The position numbers and the translations under genes are program-made. Source: Xestospongia muta (taxonomy: Eukaryota; Porifera; Demospongiae; Haplosclerida; Petrosiidae). Taken from it: a stretch of DNA of 64,000 nucleotides. The notes beneath the pieces were generated by a model. It saw only the letters and a list, made by a program, of their open reading frames with translations. It was not told the origin of the DNA and searched no databases. Positions 1-11,235 of the stretch are shown here, piece after piece (within the stretch, counting starts at the first letter, position 1; each line of letters begins with the position of its first letter). The stretch is taken from the NCBI GenBank assembly GCA_963693285.1, contig OY848917.1:26785745-26849744 (forward strand). The letters run 5' to 3'.

Positions 1-554
1 TATGTGTGAAACTAATTTAATTTTTGATCTTGTTATTAATTGGTGCTGAAAGTATAAATGCTCTCTCTCAAGCAGTACTGAAGCACACTATAAATATTTA
101 AGATATTGTATTGTATCCTCTATTATATGTGCCAAAAATATGTTCCTAATCTTATTCCTCATACAAAGGAGTTCTGCAAATATATTAAATGTTTAATAAA
201 ATATTAACCAGCTGTTCCCAACCTTATATTTATATAAGTTTAACGCCTGACATTGATATAGTTAATGCATTACTGACTAACTTAATTGCATTATTTTTCA
301 ATGATCAACTTCCACCTCTGCCTCATACCTGTAAAGATTCTTGTCCCCTACTGATAGCCCTGTGGATAATCTCATCTCTGAACTGTTTATCATTTAATTT
401 TATTTCTTGAAATAAAAAAATCATCTGATTCAGACAAAATTACAGTTAAAATGTTTGAGACTATGGCTGTCTCTATCACACCTACTACTACAAACTATTC
501 ATTATGTCTATACCTAACAGTTTAGTTCTTTCATCTTAGAAGGTAGTATCTGCT
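1..554. other. AT-rich stretch, no gene seen
   Basis: AT-rich sequence with only short open frames that lack splice context or recognisable motifs. It may hold a decayed upstream part of the reverse transcriptase remnant that follows, but nothing in it can be supported. Confidence 0.4.
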
Positions 555-1060
555 GTACCTATAACAAAGGTAAATGGACCTCAATCTGTTGATAGGTTTT
601 GTCCTAGTTCTCTGTCACCCATTATTGATAAGCTACTTGAGAAGCATGTTTTATGATATTAAGCAACCACTTCCAGGAGTCTTGTTCCTTTTTAAATAAT
701 TAATAAGTTTTTCTCCCAAAAACATCAACTATCTCAACTCAACTTCTATTTGAGATGATTGGTATAAATTTTGAACAAGATATCTTCAATTTGCCCAGCT
801 TTCTTTGACTAAAAAATGCTTTCTTAGTGTGCCACATAAAATATTGCTACTAAAATTAGAAAATATGGGGATTGGTAACTTTTCTACTGAGATGGATTTG
901 TAACGATTAATCTGGTAGTGTATAATATGTTATCACAATGGCGTTCATTTAATAGAACTACCAGTCATTTCAGGAATACTTCAAGAGTCAGTACTAGGTC
1001 ACTTGCTATTTCTAATTTACACAGATTATATTACTCCAGCTGAATACACAGATTACTTTG
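555..1060 (+). pseudogene. Non-LTR retrotransposon reverse transcriptase fragment (left copy)
   Basis: Frame-broken reverse transcriptase. In order on the plus strand one reads a block ending SPIIDKLLEKHVL (family: YRPISLLPxxSKLLEKxV, about 590-650), then SVPHKILLLKLENMGI (family: AFDxVPHxxLLxKLxxxGI, about 815-870), then SGILQESVLGHLLFLIYTDYI in part (family: SGVPQGSVLGPLLFxIYINDL, about 972-1032). Stops and frame changes lie between the blocks, so this is a dead LINE-type fragment. Positions 669-1033 recur almost identically and in reverse at 14562-14927. Clade was not assigned. Confidence 0.8.
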
Positions 1061-1899
1061 CGACTGATGCAAAATATTCCAATTCCTATGCCCATTGGCT
1101 ACCTAACAGGCACAGACAAATGTTTATAGCCAATGTACTGACTGCGCGCCTGCCCAACAATTCACTAAGAACACCACCAGTAAAGACAATGGAGTTGTCA
1201 CCAGATGTTAATTTTAAACAAGTCTGCTACAATTCTGTAACTGGTATAAGTGGAGTTATATCATTTACATGACTTATGACAATTTGAAGGCACATTCAGC
1301 CGATCTTATCATTTATTCTGTTTAAATCATTTTAAACATTAACAAAAATGATAGAATAAAAGAAAGAGAAAGTATTATCTGTGTTGTCATGAATACACTA
1401 ATTGTTAGTAGACATACATCAAATTTGAACAAGTCTGTATATTTTGTTTCCATGGGAACTATAAAAGTGCACTAACATTTGTCTTGTTAGTAGTCCAACA
1501 TGTGGGATCGATTATGTCACTATATTCAGTGTCGCAATGAAGAGCTCAGTATATAATACTATGAGTCCTAAACCCAGACTAATATAACAGAGTAGTAATA
1601 GTTACAGTCTTATTTTATTGTTACTGTATTATTGCATGTTCTAATTCTCATCTACACGCTATTTGATTTAATTAGCAATAATTAGTGCAGACTAACATGA
1701 CACGTGTTCGTGCATATTCGCAATATTACATCACTCACGTTGCCTTGTGGTTTTCGAAAGCTGAAGAGAAAGCGTTCTGTTGCTTTTTGTGTGTTGGCTC
1801 GCTTGTTGGGAGTCGCTTAGTATATTCTTTACTTGAATACATATTTTTTCGCCAGTAACTAAGCAAATTGCCTACTCTCACTAAGAACTATGTTGTCTC
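1061..1899. other. Gene-free stretch with one GC-richer block
   Basis: No coding exon recognised. Positions about 1690-1860 are less AT-rich than the surroundings and are followed by a possible splice donor (CTG|GTAAGAG near 1914), so a noncoding first exon or promoter is possible. That is weak inference. Confidence 0.25.
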
Positions 1900-3090
1900 A
1901 GCTGTTGTTTTTCTGGTAAGAGTATTTACTTTTTAAATTGTTAATAATTCACAATACTATCGTTTTTCTAGACCAAACCATGTTCTCCTTCTCCTCATTC
2001 GGTTTTCTTGCAACATATTTGCAAGTTCATAGAATCCTGGTTTATGTAAGCGTATTATATATATATGTTAAGTGTACTTACAATGTATCAATTACTTTCC
2101 TGCTACTTTTCATTCCTGTTAGGATTTTTAGTGAGCAACTACTAAATTTAGAACCCAACCAGTCTAAATTGCATACAAGGCATCAGCTTTACCTATGTGA
2201 TAACTATATGAGTCTTTGCATGCTCCACTCAGGCATGTGGTATAATAATTTTGTGGTTTTACAATGACTGTTTTTGTCTTTGTTACCAAGAAATGTTCCA
2301 ACACCTCTCACTTGACCCTTTTTAGGACAGCTTTAGATTGGTAATAGTTTAGACCTGCTGGTTTTTTGAATGCATTGTTGTCTTAGTTGTCAAATTATAT
2401 GAATACTTTACTCTTTTCAGAATTATTGTGTTAGGATTGACCTCTCAGAACTCTTGTGTTAGAGTTGGAAATTCAATGATTCTTCAGAGTTCAGAGCTCT
2501 CATGTTAGAGTTAAGCATTCAAGCTGAAGTACTTGTTCTCCTTTGGTCTTCTACACAATCTGAGTTATCACAAGTTTCTTGTGTCCAGACTCAGGTGAGT
2601 TATTATATACAAATGTACTTAAAATTAATCAGTTGCATCTTATGACTAGACATATGCCTGTATTTTGTTGCTGTAGTTTACTCTAGGTACAGTCTTACAG
2701 GCTCACAAGCCTAAAACACACATGTGGCTAATAACCTTAGTTGACCTGTGTGATAAATAAACATACAGACATGTAACCAAAATAATTATTGATCTTACAT
2801 TTTTAAGGGCAGGTGTTAGTTGTACAGAAGGCGTGTTCAACACCTTTCACTTATTAACCTCATTTTAGGACAATCTTGCTGACTAATTTTTGACATTGTC
2901 TTCTAATAGAGCTGCTGTCTTCTGGTAAGAGTAATATAGTAATAGTTGGTTGTTTCATGTGCCATCATTTTTCTAGACAAAAAACTTTTTCTTGTTCTCT
3001 CCATTGGCTGTCGTAGAACATTATGAGAAGTCTATTAATTCCTGGTTTAGGTGAGCTATTATATATAAATTCACTTACAATTAAATTGGA
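1900..3090 (+). repeat. Two duplicated noncoding blocks
   Basis: The stretch about 1905-2110 (donor-like CTGGTAAGAGTA, acceptor-like TTTTTCTAGAC, then ATCCTGGTTTA) recurs diverged at about 2925-3090. A smaller block about 2280-2345 (AACACCTCTCACTT, then TTTTAGGACA) recurs at about 2830-2895. Each copy keeps the same donor- and acceptor-like words in the same order, so they look like duplicated untranslated exons leading into the HECT unit at 3095. No protein was recognised. Confidence 0.4.
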
Positions 3091-3094
3091 CTTA

Positions 3095-5815
3095 CAAAAA
3101 AGTATCTAGAAAGAATAAATGAACGTCTTGCTACTGTTTGCTCAGTCTTTATGTGGTGCGAAGATAAGTTTGAAGTTTGACAGAGCACTTTTAGTTGCCT
3201 GTAAGTATTAACTGTTAAATGTTTATGTTCTGTCAATGAGGTTAACTTATTTAACTAGGGCAGTTTCAACATGGCAGGTTTAATATCACAGGATGATGTC
3301 GAAAAGGCCCATTCTCATCCCTATCTAATTGTCAGCATCTCATGACCCTAGCACTAGCTCTGGTGAGACTGAATTGTGTATGTATACTGTACATGCATAC
3401 CAAGTATATCTAGTCACTTGCATTCAAGAGCACAATCGTGTGTACAGATCAGTAGACATATTTTATTTGTGTAGTTACTGCTATCACAGTCTCTAGTACA
3501 CATCTGCATGCAGGTATATAGGTTGAGAAATGACCTTTCATATATGTCTACCTATGTATAGATAATGCAGGTGCTACAGTTCAACAAACATGTGATGTTC
3601 CACTGAGCAATCTCCAAAGAGCCAGAGAAAGGCTCACTGCTGGAGCTCGAGAATCTAAAAATGAAAGTTCTTTTAGCAGGGAATTCACTCGAACATCATC
3701 TTTCTTAGGACAGAAGAGAAGTTCTGTGAAACTATTGGGCAAAGCAACCTTGTAAATGTGCAGCGAGAACATGGGCACACAAATTCCTTTGTTTAAGTCG
3801 TTGTGCCCAAGACATCATACCAACTACTGATAGTGAGAAAGATGCTTTGTTGGAAGCTGGGCTTGGGGAGAAGAAGATTGTCATTGAAGATGTTGACTGC
3901 TCAGGGGAATAGTTTCGTGAACTATTGCATGCAGCATTTCCTAAATTAAAAGATTCTGGTGGCTTCATATTTGCAAAGTGCAAGTGTAATTCACGGTTTT
4001 TAGAACCACTCTCATCTATGTGCTTAACCTCACCAAGACGTTTACAAGAAAGAATTGGTAACTTTAGAACATACATCATCCCATTACAGAGAGATTTAGA
4101 CTTGACACCCTGTCAACTTTCACCTGGGGTAAGGCTTGCAGATTATTAATCTGAACATATTTATCATACATGTACACATAGCCTGTGGAGAAGTGCCTAT
4201 CATGTGCTGAGGACGTCCATGTAAGTGTTATGTCAGCATTTGTTATCATGTATAGAGCCAAAGACTGTTTTAAAATTGTCAACAATTGTGACCTTTCTCC
4301 CACTAAACTTATCAATATATGCACAAGTTATATTTTGACATGAACAGGACTTTCGTTGATAGGTTGTCTTCAAAGGAGAACAGGGTGAAGATGGTGGAGG
4401 ACTAAGAGGAGTACTTTCGCATCTTTTCTTATTACAACTGAAGGAATGTTACTTTGAGGGTGAAGAGAATAAGAAAGTAGTTCGATATGATATTCTTGGT
4501 CTTCAAGTAAATAATGTGTGAAATTGTTTGAATGATATTGATGGTTTTAAATGTATGAAATCTGTTGCTGCTAATTATTTTCTCTCAACTCCATTGTAGA
4601 CAAATGTTTTTTTACAAAATTGGCTGTTTGATGTCTGTATCTCTTAGTCAATGAGGATCAGGCTATCCTTATATCTGTAAGGGGGTTTATGATTACCTTT
4701 GTGGCAAGGAGCTTAATGAAATCACTATTGACTACACTATTATACCTGATTATGACATCAAGCTATTAGTAAGCAAGGTAAATAAGTCATGATGACAACA
4801 TTATAATTACTTCTAATTTAAGAGTGTATTCATGTGAGACTTAATGAATTAATCTAATTCTGTTGTGTAGTTTCTTTATTTTATGTGTTAAAAAGAATGA
4901 CAGTACTGTATTGTTTATAGACTTGTTAATTGTTGTCTTAGATTATAGATGCTGTCAGCAACGAGGACATCCAAGTCCTATCAATGGATGCAATAGAAGT
5001 ACGGTCCAACTGTGGGTTCAACAAGGGTCCCACAACTTTGACACTTGAAGATCGTTCTACTTTGGTCCATAGTATCACAATGTACTATACAATATTTCGA
5101 TCAAAAGCCGAACTTGATCAACTATGGAACGGACTTCAAACACTTGGTGTGGCAGATGCCATGAAGTCTCACCAGAATAGTCTAGAATCCCTTTTCACTG
5201 CTCCTTCACACCCTACTGAATTGACTCCAGATATCAAGTAGTACATGTACTCTCTGGCAATGTGTTTTTCATTTATTCCTAATAGTTATTATCAAGTCAC
5301 TGTTTCAAAACAGAGCTCGCTACTCTGAAAATTCAAGTCATAGAAAAGAGAAAGAGATGGCAAGATATGTACTTTTTGGTGACTATTTAGAGGATTGCAA
5401 AGGTAAGTAGTTCAGAAACTCTAACTAAAAGGTGACTTGTATCTACCAATAATGTTAAGACTTTCTCACGATGAGGTTGGTCTTGTGGTTTAGCACTCTA
5501 AGTAATTACACAATTAAATTAGTTTACAGCCTCCACTGTTTAAGTGGTTTCTTTGATGTCATTCATTAGTTACTTCATGTATACATTCACTAAGATTGGT
5601 TATAAGACTTGAATACACTGTTTTTATGTACTTTCACATTCCTTACAGGTGAGTGTAATGAAGTTTCCTTGAAGGATGTTCTCATTTTTTTACTGGTTCA
5701 TCAGCTGTACCTCCACTTGCGTTTGATATAGGTCCAACTATGTCGTTCAGCCACAATGCAGTCTATCCAACAGCCTCTACATATGTTTTCTCACTCTACC
5801 TACCTACAAGATACT
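3095..5815 (+). repeat. Left inverted arm
   Basis: Reverse-complement match to about 8005-11130. Similarity begins near the word TATCTAGAAAGAATAAATG at 3108 and fades just after the HECT C-terminal motif near 5805. Relative to the right arm it lacks about 400 bp (junction near 4257) and about 37 bp (near 3310). The many small differences mean the arms are not a simple assembly mirror. Confidence 0.9.
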
Positions 5816-5889
5816 ACAATGACTACAATCAATTTAAGCTCAAAACGAATCAGGCGTTTACTTGTCATGGTGGGTTTGGCTCAGTTTGA
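3271..5889 (+). pseudogene. HECT-type E3 ubiquitin ligase of a mobile element, left copy, decayed
   Basis: Several exons run from MAGLISQDDVEKA (3271) to HGGFGSV-stop (5889). The HECT signature is clear: FKGEQGEDGGGLRG (about 4370) in the N-lobe and YPTASTYVFSLYLP (5764-5805) in the C-lobe. HECT ligases carry the thioester cysteine after PTAST; here the codon at 5782-5784 is TAT (Tyr), while the right copy has TGT (Cys). Other lesions are a deletion in the first exon, a frame change between GKAT and CKCAARTW near 3755, a TAG at 3910-3912, and loss of about 400 bp that held an acidic linker and part of the next exon. It cannot encode an active ligase. Confidence 0.75.
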
Positions 5890-6080
5890 TTAATGTTATG
5901 CTCAATATTATGCTCTTGATGAAACTATGTCAATCAATAATGTATCTTATCCTCATTGTATTCATTTTATGTTCAATTTATTTGTTTTCCTTGTATACTC
6001 TTGATGATGAGAATTTGGTAAAATGTTTTGTCAATCAATCTTTTTTTGGAAGAAATCTTTTCAAAAAAAGTGAAAAATAT

Positions 6081-7715
6081 TTATGTAACTGTTTGTGTAA
6101 CTGTTTTTGGAGGAGAGTGGCAGTTTGATAGGAAGGCTCTTGCTAAGAAATAGTGTTCTACACCAAATTTTGTCTCGGGGTACTTTTGAAGTTCTTCTGC
6201 TAATAGGATTCTTTGATGTTCAGTCAAGAAATTAGAGGGAAGATCAGGTACAATAACAGTATTACTATCATCATCAGTACTCACTGGTCCACTACAATCA
6301 ATGCCATAATCACAATCCTACAAATAAAAGCACCTGATAAGTAATACTTTCATTTCATTCTAAATAGTACTCACAACAGTATGCTAATCTAACTTTACAC
6401 ATGGTATAATGTTACAGACTTAAAATCTGCTATGTTTTGTAAACTACATAGGCTAACATACATACTGTATAATGTGACATTGATTACAAAATATACATAC
6501 TTCAGTAGTTCCTGTAACTCCTAGTACTGCCGTACTTGTTGGTGTTTCCATCCTAGCTTGAGTCATTCCCAGAATCCATAGCTGATGTGGTGTTTGGTTA
6601 TGTGCTGTACGGAGAGGATGGTTACACCATACCTCACGAAACATGTCCACTTGAGATTGTATAATTGGTAAATAAACATAATGAAGGGCACATAGATCAA
6701 CTTCACTAGCTGGATCTAATAGACCGACTTCTTCCAGCGAATAGAATAGGAAGTAATAGAAACTAATGCAACCTTGAAAAAGATCTCTCCATAAACGTTC
6801 TATCCTTTGGTTGTGGACACTTCTACCACAGATGAAACTTCTTTCTGGACCTCTCTCAGAATGATCGAGCATGAAGCGTCCAACTAGAACATTTTCTCCT
6901 CCATTGTCTGAACGTACACAAGATGGTAATCCATAACTCTCAACAGCTTGCAGAAACGCATTAAAAACAGTCATAGCTTTGTTATTAGAGGCTACTTTTA
7001 AGTAAACTGGAACTCGGCTATATCCATCTATACCTCCATGTATTACTAACCGCCACCTTATAAGCTTGTGATATCCATCAATGTGCCACAATGCATTGGG
7101 GCTTGCAACGTTATATTGCCAACGATGAAGAGTGCTATGTAGCCTAGTTTCCAGTCCCAAGGGGTCAACACGACGAATTGACTCTCTTACTCTTTCTCTT
7201 TGCAATATCACACCATTAACCTTAAGCAGAGTCTGTATTGATCGTGTGCCACAAGCAGGTAAGCGTGTTACAATCTCCTTAACTAGGTCATCCAAATCTT
7301 GATTAGTTATTTCACTGAATCGATTGAATTCTATCCCAAACTCCTTTAGTTTTCTTTGAATCGTACCTATCGAGCAACCAATCAGGATAGCAATTTCAGT
7401 TTCTTTAAATCCATTTTCAACCAAGAATCTAACTTGATCCTCACATATGTCTAAAGGTCGTCTCACACCCGAAGTAATCACCTCTATCTCATAGTCAGTA
7501 TTTAATTGCACAATCAGTTGTTGGACTACTCTAGTCACAGCAGTGAAGTCGTGACGATTAGGAACTAGCAGTTCCAGCTGTACACATGCTTCCAATAAAC
7601 GGTCAGCTCCCTCAATAAGAGCCTCCTTAGCTTCTATAGAACTCGAGGAATAGATTCTCTTAATCATCTTTATTCTTTCTTCGAGTTTGTCTATGCTCTC
7701 AATCCAACCGTCCAT
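6081..7715 (-). CDS. DD35E integrase/transposase, two exons, apparently intact
   Basis: Exon 1 is 7715-6501 and exon 2 is 6317-6081; the intron starts GTATGT and ends TTGTAG, phase 0, giving 483 aa. The N-terminal part (about residues 85-190) contains two helix-turn-helix-like stretches, the first including [20 protein letters not shown]. The retroviral-integrase/DDE core starts at HIDGYHKL (first Asp), continues to [10 protein letters not shown] (second Asp, 56 residues between) and [11 protein letters not shown] (Glu, exactly 35 residues between the second Asp and Glu). This is the catalytic triad of the rve superfamily, which cuts and joins DNA strands for element movement. Exon 2 encodes the acidic [10 protein letters not shown] tail seen in animal homologues. 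It is the only open gene in the element. I did not assign the superfamily; IS3EU-like or Ginger-like are possibilities. Confidence 0.85.
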
Positions 7716-7727
7716 CTTTATGGGTGC

Positions 7728-7906
7728 TTCTTGGTGTGACTTGACTGATGATGTAACAAACTAACAACTCAACATGTGGCATGTCCTATGATGACATCAC
7801 AATGTGTCATAAAGTTAATAATGTTAGGTTTGGTTTAGGGTTTAGGTGATGTCATCACTATATGTATTTCATTATGATGTCATCATAGTCAAGTTTCACC
7901 AAGAAC
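7728..7906. repeat. Short inverted-repeat (MITE-like) element or element terminus
   Basis: About 26 bp at 7728-7753 (TTCTTGGTGTGACTTGAC...) recur inverted at 7882-7906 with a few mismatches. Inside, CTATGATGACATCA and GATGTCATCA words are also arranged as inverted repeats, so the segment can fold as a hairpin. It lies just upstream of the integrase start and ends at a C-homopolymer (about 7907-7919). CCATCTTTATGG occurs on both sides (about 7712 and 7919). No protein is encoded. Confidence 0.5.
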
Positions 7907-8004
7907 CCCCCCCCCCCCCATCTTTATGGAGCACACACAGATATAAACTTTTTATCTGAATAATTAAAATAAAAAGAGAGTTAAGAAGTCATATTGTGTG
8001 GGTA

Positions 8005-10950
8005 GAGTGAGTGAGAAAACACATGTAGAGGCTGTTGGATAGACTGCATTGTGGCTACATAGTTGGACCTATATCAAACCCAGGTGGAGGTACAGCTGAT
8101 GAACCAGTAAAAAACTGAGAACATCCTTCAAGGAAACTTCATTACACTCACCTGTAAGGAATGTGAAAGTACATAAAAACAGTATATTCAAGTCTTATAA
8201 CCAATCTTAGTGAATGTATACATGAAGTAACTAATGAATGACATCAAAGAAACCACTTAAACAGTGGAGGCTGTAAACTAATTTAATTGTGTAATTACTT
8301 AGAGTGCTAAACCACAAGACCAACCTCATCGTGAGAAAGTCTTAACATTATTGGTAGATACAAGTCACCTTTTAGTTAGAGTTTCTGAACTACTTACCTT
8401 TGCAATCCTCTAAATAGTCACCAAAAAGTACATATCTTGCCATCTCTTTCTCTTTTCTATGACTTGAATTTTCAGAGTAGCGAGCTCTGTTTTGAAACAG
8501 TGACTTAATAATAACTATTAGGAATAAATGAAAAACACATTGCCAGAGAGTACATGTACTACTTGATATCTGGAGTCAATTCAGTAGGGTGTGAAGGAGC
8601 AGTGAAAAGGGATTCTAGACTATTCTGGTGAGACTTCGTGGCATCTGCCACACCAAGTGTTTGAAGTCCATTCCATAGTTGATCAAGTTCGGCTTTTGAT
8701 CGAAGTATTGTATAGTACATTGTGATACTATGGACCAAAGTAGAACGATCTTCAAGTGTCAAAGTTGTGGGACCCTTGTTGAACCCACAGTTGGACAGTA
8801 CTTCTATTGCATCCATTGATAGGACTTGGATGTCCTCGTTGCTGACAGCATCTATAATCTAAGACAACAATTAACAAGTCTATAAACAATACAGTACTGT
8901 CATTCTTTTTAACACATAAAATAAAGAAACTACACAACAGAATTAGATTAATTCAGTAAGTCTCACATGAATACACTCTTAAATTAGAAGTAATTATAAT
9001 GTTGTCATCATGACTTATTTACCTTGCTTACTAATAGCTTGATGTCATAATCAGGTATAATAGTGTAGTCAATAGTGATTTCGTTAAGCTCCTTGCCACA
9101 AAGGTAATCATAAACCCCCTTACAGATATAAGGATAGCCTGATCCTCCTTGACTAAGAGATACAGACATCAAACAGCCAATTTTGTAAAAAACATTTGTC
9201 TACAATGGAGTTGAGAGAAAATAATTAGCAGCAACAGATTTCATACATTTAAAACCATCAATATCATCAATTTCACACATTATTTACCTGAAGACCAAGA
9301 ATATCATGTCAAACTACTTTCTTATTCTCTTCACCCTCAAAGTAACATTCCTTCAGTTGTAATAAGAAAAGATGCCAAAGTACTCCTCTTAGTCCTCCGC
9401 CATCTTCACCCTGTTCTCCTTTGAAGACAACCTATCAACGAAAGTCCTGTTTATGTCAAAATATAACTTGTGCATACTTTGATAAGTTTAGTGGGAGAAA
9501 AGTCACAATTGTTGACAATTTTAAAACAGTCCGCAAGTACACATTCTCTGTCAACTTGTAATAAAAATTCATCATAATGCTCCACTTTTCTGGACAACCT
9601 TCGTATGATGTTTTCCATTGAATGACTACAGATACAAGAGAGGTGTACAAGCACTATCTATGCAACATTACCTGCCAACTTCATCACATTCTCTAACGCT
9701 TTGCTCAAGTACATGTGTGACAATTGCATCTTCTGTCTCTTCAATTTCTAGATCAGGCTCTTCATCAATAAGGTCAACACTACTTGATGACATGGAAGGA
9801 TGTGGAGTATGAACAAGAGTTGGTGGTGGTAGGTCAAAATTCTCATCACTTGACTGTTGCATATCCTCCTCTACCCCACTCTTACATGACATGTAAACAA
9901 CACAAGTCATAAACATTGCAGACAGCTCACCTTTGCTCTATACATGATGACAAATGCTGACATAACACTGTTACATGGACGTCCTCAGCACATGATAGGC
10001 ACTTCTACACAGGCTATGTGTACATGTATGATAAATATGTTCAGATTAATAATCTGCAAGCCTTACCCCAGGTGAAAGTTGACAGGGTGTCAAGTCTAAA
10101 TCTCTCTGTAATGGGATGATGTATGTTCTAAAGTTACCAATTCCTTCTTGTAAACGTCTTGGTGAGGTTAAGCACATAGATGAGAGTGGTTCTAAAAACC
10201 GTGAATTACACTTGCACTTTGCAAATATGAAGCCACCAGAATCTTTTAATTTTGGAAATGCTGCATGCAATAGTTCACGAAACTATTCCCCTGAGCAGTC
10301 AACATCTTCAATGACAATCTTCTTCTCCCCAAGCCCAGCTTCCAACAAAGCATCTTTCTCACTATCAGTAGTTGGTATGATGTCTTGGGCACAACGACTT
10401 AAACAAAGGAATTTGTGTGCCCATGTTCTCGCTGCACATTTACAAGGTTGCTTTGCCCAATAGTTTCACAGAACTTCTCTTCTGTCCTAAGAAAGATGAT
10501 GTTCGAGTGAATTCCCTGCTAAAAGAACTTTCATTTTTAGATTCTCGAGCTCCAGCAGTGAGCCTTTCTCTGGCTCTTTGGAGATTGCTCAGTGGAACAT
10601 CACATGTTTGTTGAACTGTAGCACCTGCATTATCTATACATAGGTAGACATATATGAAAGGTCATTTCTCAACCTATATACCTGTATGCAGATGTGTACT
10701 AGAGACTGTGATAGCAGTAACTACACAAATAAAATATGTCTACTGATCTGTACACACGATTGTGCTCTTGAATGCAAGTGACTAGATATACTTGGTATGC
10801 ATGTACAGTATACATACACAATTCAGTCTCATCAGAGCTAGTGCTAGGGCCATGAGCTGCTGACGATGAGATAGGGAAAGGAATTGACCGTAGAATTCTT
10901 AGTGCCTCTTGGGCCTTTTCAACATCATCCTGTGATAATAAACCTGCCAT
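8005..10950 (-). pseudogene. HECT-type E3 ubiquitin ligase of a mobile element, right copy, decayed
   Basis: Starts MAGLLSQDDVEKAQEALRIL at 10950. A cysteine-rich segment CKCAARTWAHKFLCLS follows near 10440, then an acidic linker exon (about 9910-9670, LIDEEPDLEIEETEDA), an exon with MENIIRRLSRKVEHYDEFLL (about 9620-9480), the HECT N-lobe FKGEQGEDGGGLRG (about 9425-9380) and the C-lobe PTASTCVFSLTLPT. The thioester Cys codon is kept (TGT, positions 8023-8021). The gene is still dead: an in-frame TGA lies at 9311-9309 where the left copy has CGA, and it shares the left copy's TAG (10285-10283) and the frame change near 10455. The shared lesions predate the arm duplication, or the two copies come from an already dead source. 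Confidence 0.75.
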
Positions 10951-11130
10951 GTTGAAACCGCCCTAGTTAAAGAAGTTAACGTCATTGACAGAACATAAAC
11001 ATTTAACAGTCAATACTTACAGACAACCAAAAGTGCTCTCTCAAACTTCAAATTTATCTTCACACCGCATAAAGACTGAGCAAACAGTAGCAAGGCGTCG
11101 GTTTATACTTTCTAGATCCTTTTTTGGCGG
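8005..11130 (-). repeat. Right inverted arm
   Basis: Reverse-complement partner of about 3095-5815. It is the longer arm: it keeps about 400 bp (near 9530-9940) that the left arm lost, including an acidic linker exon, and the intact first coding exon at 10950. Similarity to the left arm ends close to 11120; a further 60 bp (to 11180) is shared only with the nearby fragment at 11544-11662. Confidence 0.9.
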
Positions 11131-11187
11131 TACAACGAGGACGAACTTTGACACAGCAAAATCTGATTGGTCACTGAACTCTTACTC

Positions 11188-11189
<2 letters not shown>

Positions 11190-11221
<32 letters not shown>

Positions 11222-11235
11222 ATTATTATTAAGTA
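11190..11235. repeat. (TTA)n microsatellite
   Basis: About 15 TTA units with one interruption, immediately outside the right arm. Simple sequence at the edge of an insertion is common and hides any target-site duplication. Confidence 0.9.

Larger units (their letters stand above)
3095..11180. mobile_element. Composite DNA element: inverted HECT arms around a DD35E integrase
   Basis: Two inverted arms (about 3095-5815 plus, about 8005-11130 minus) carry the same multi-exon HECT-type gene pointing inward. A unique centre (about 5815-8005) carries an intact-looking integrase gene on the minus strand. Integrase-core proteins of this type and HECT-type ligase families are both expanded in sponge, cnidarian and fish genomes, so treating HECT plus integrase as one transposon's cargo is a reasonable inference. 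No clean terminal repeat or target-site duplication was established for the whole, so the outer borders are approximate. A nested or palindromic insertion of two related elements is the main alternative. Confidence 0.6.

Noticed and set aside
3095..11130. The inverted arms as an assembly artefact
   Set aside because: The arms differ by a 400-bp indel, a 37-bp indel and many substitutions, including private stop and Cys/Tyr changes, so they are distinct loci.
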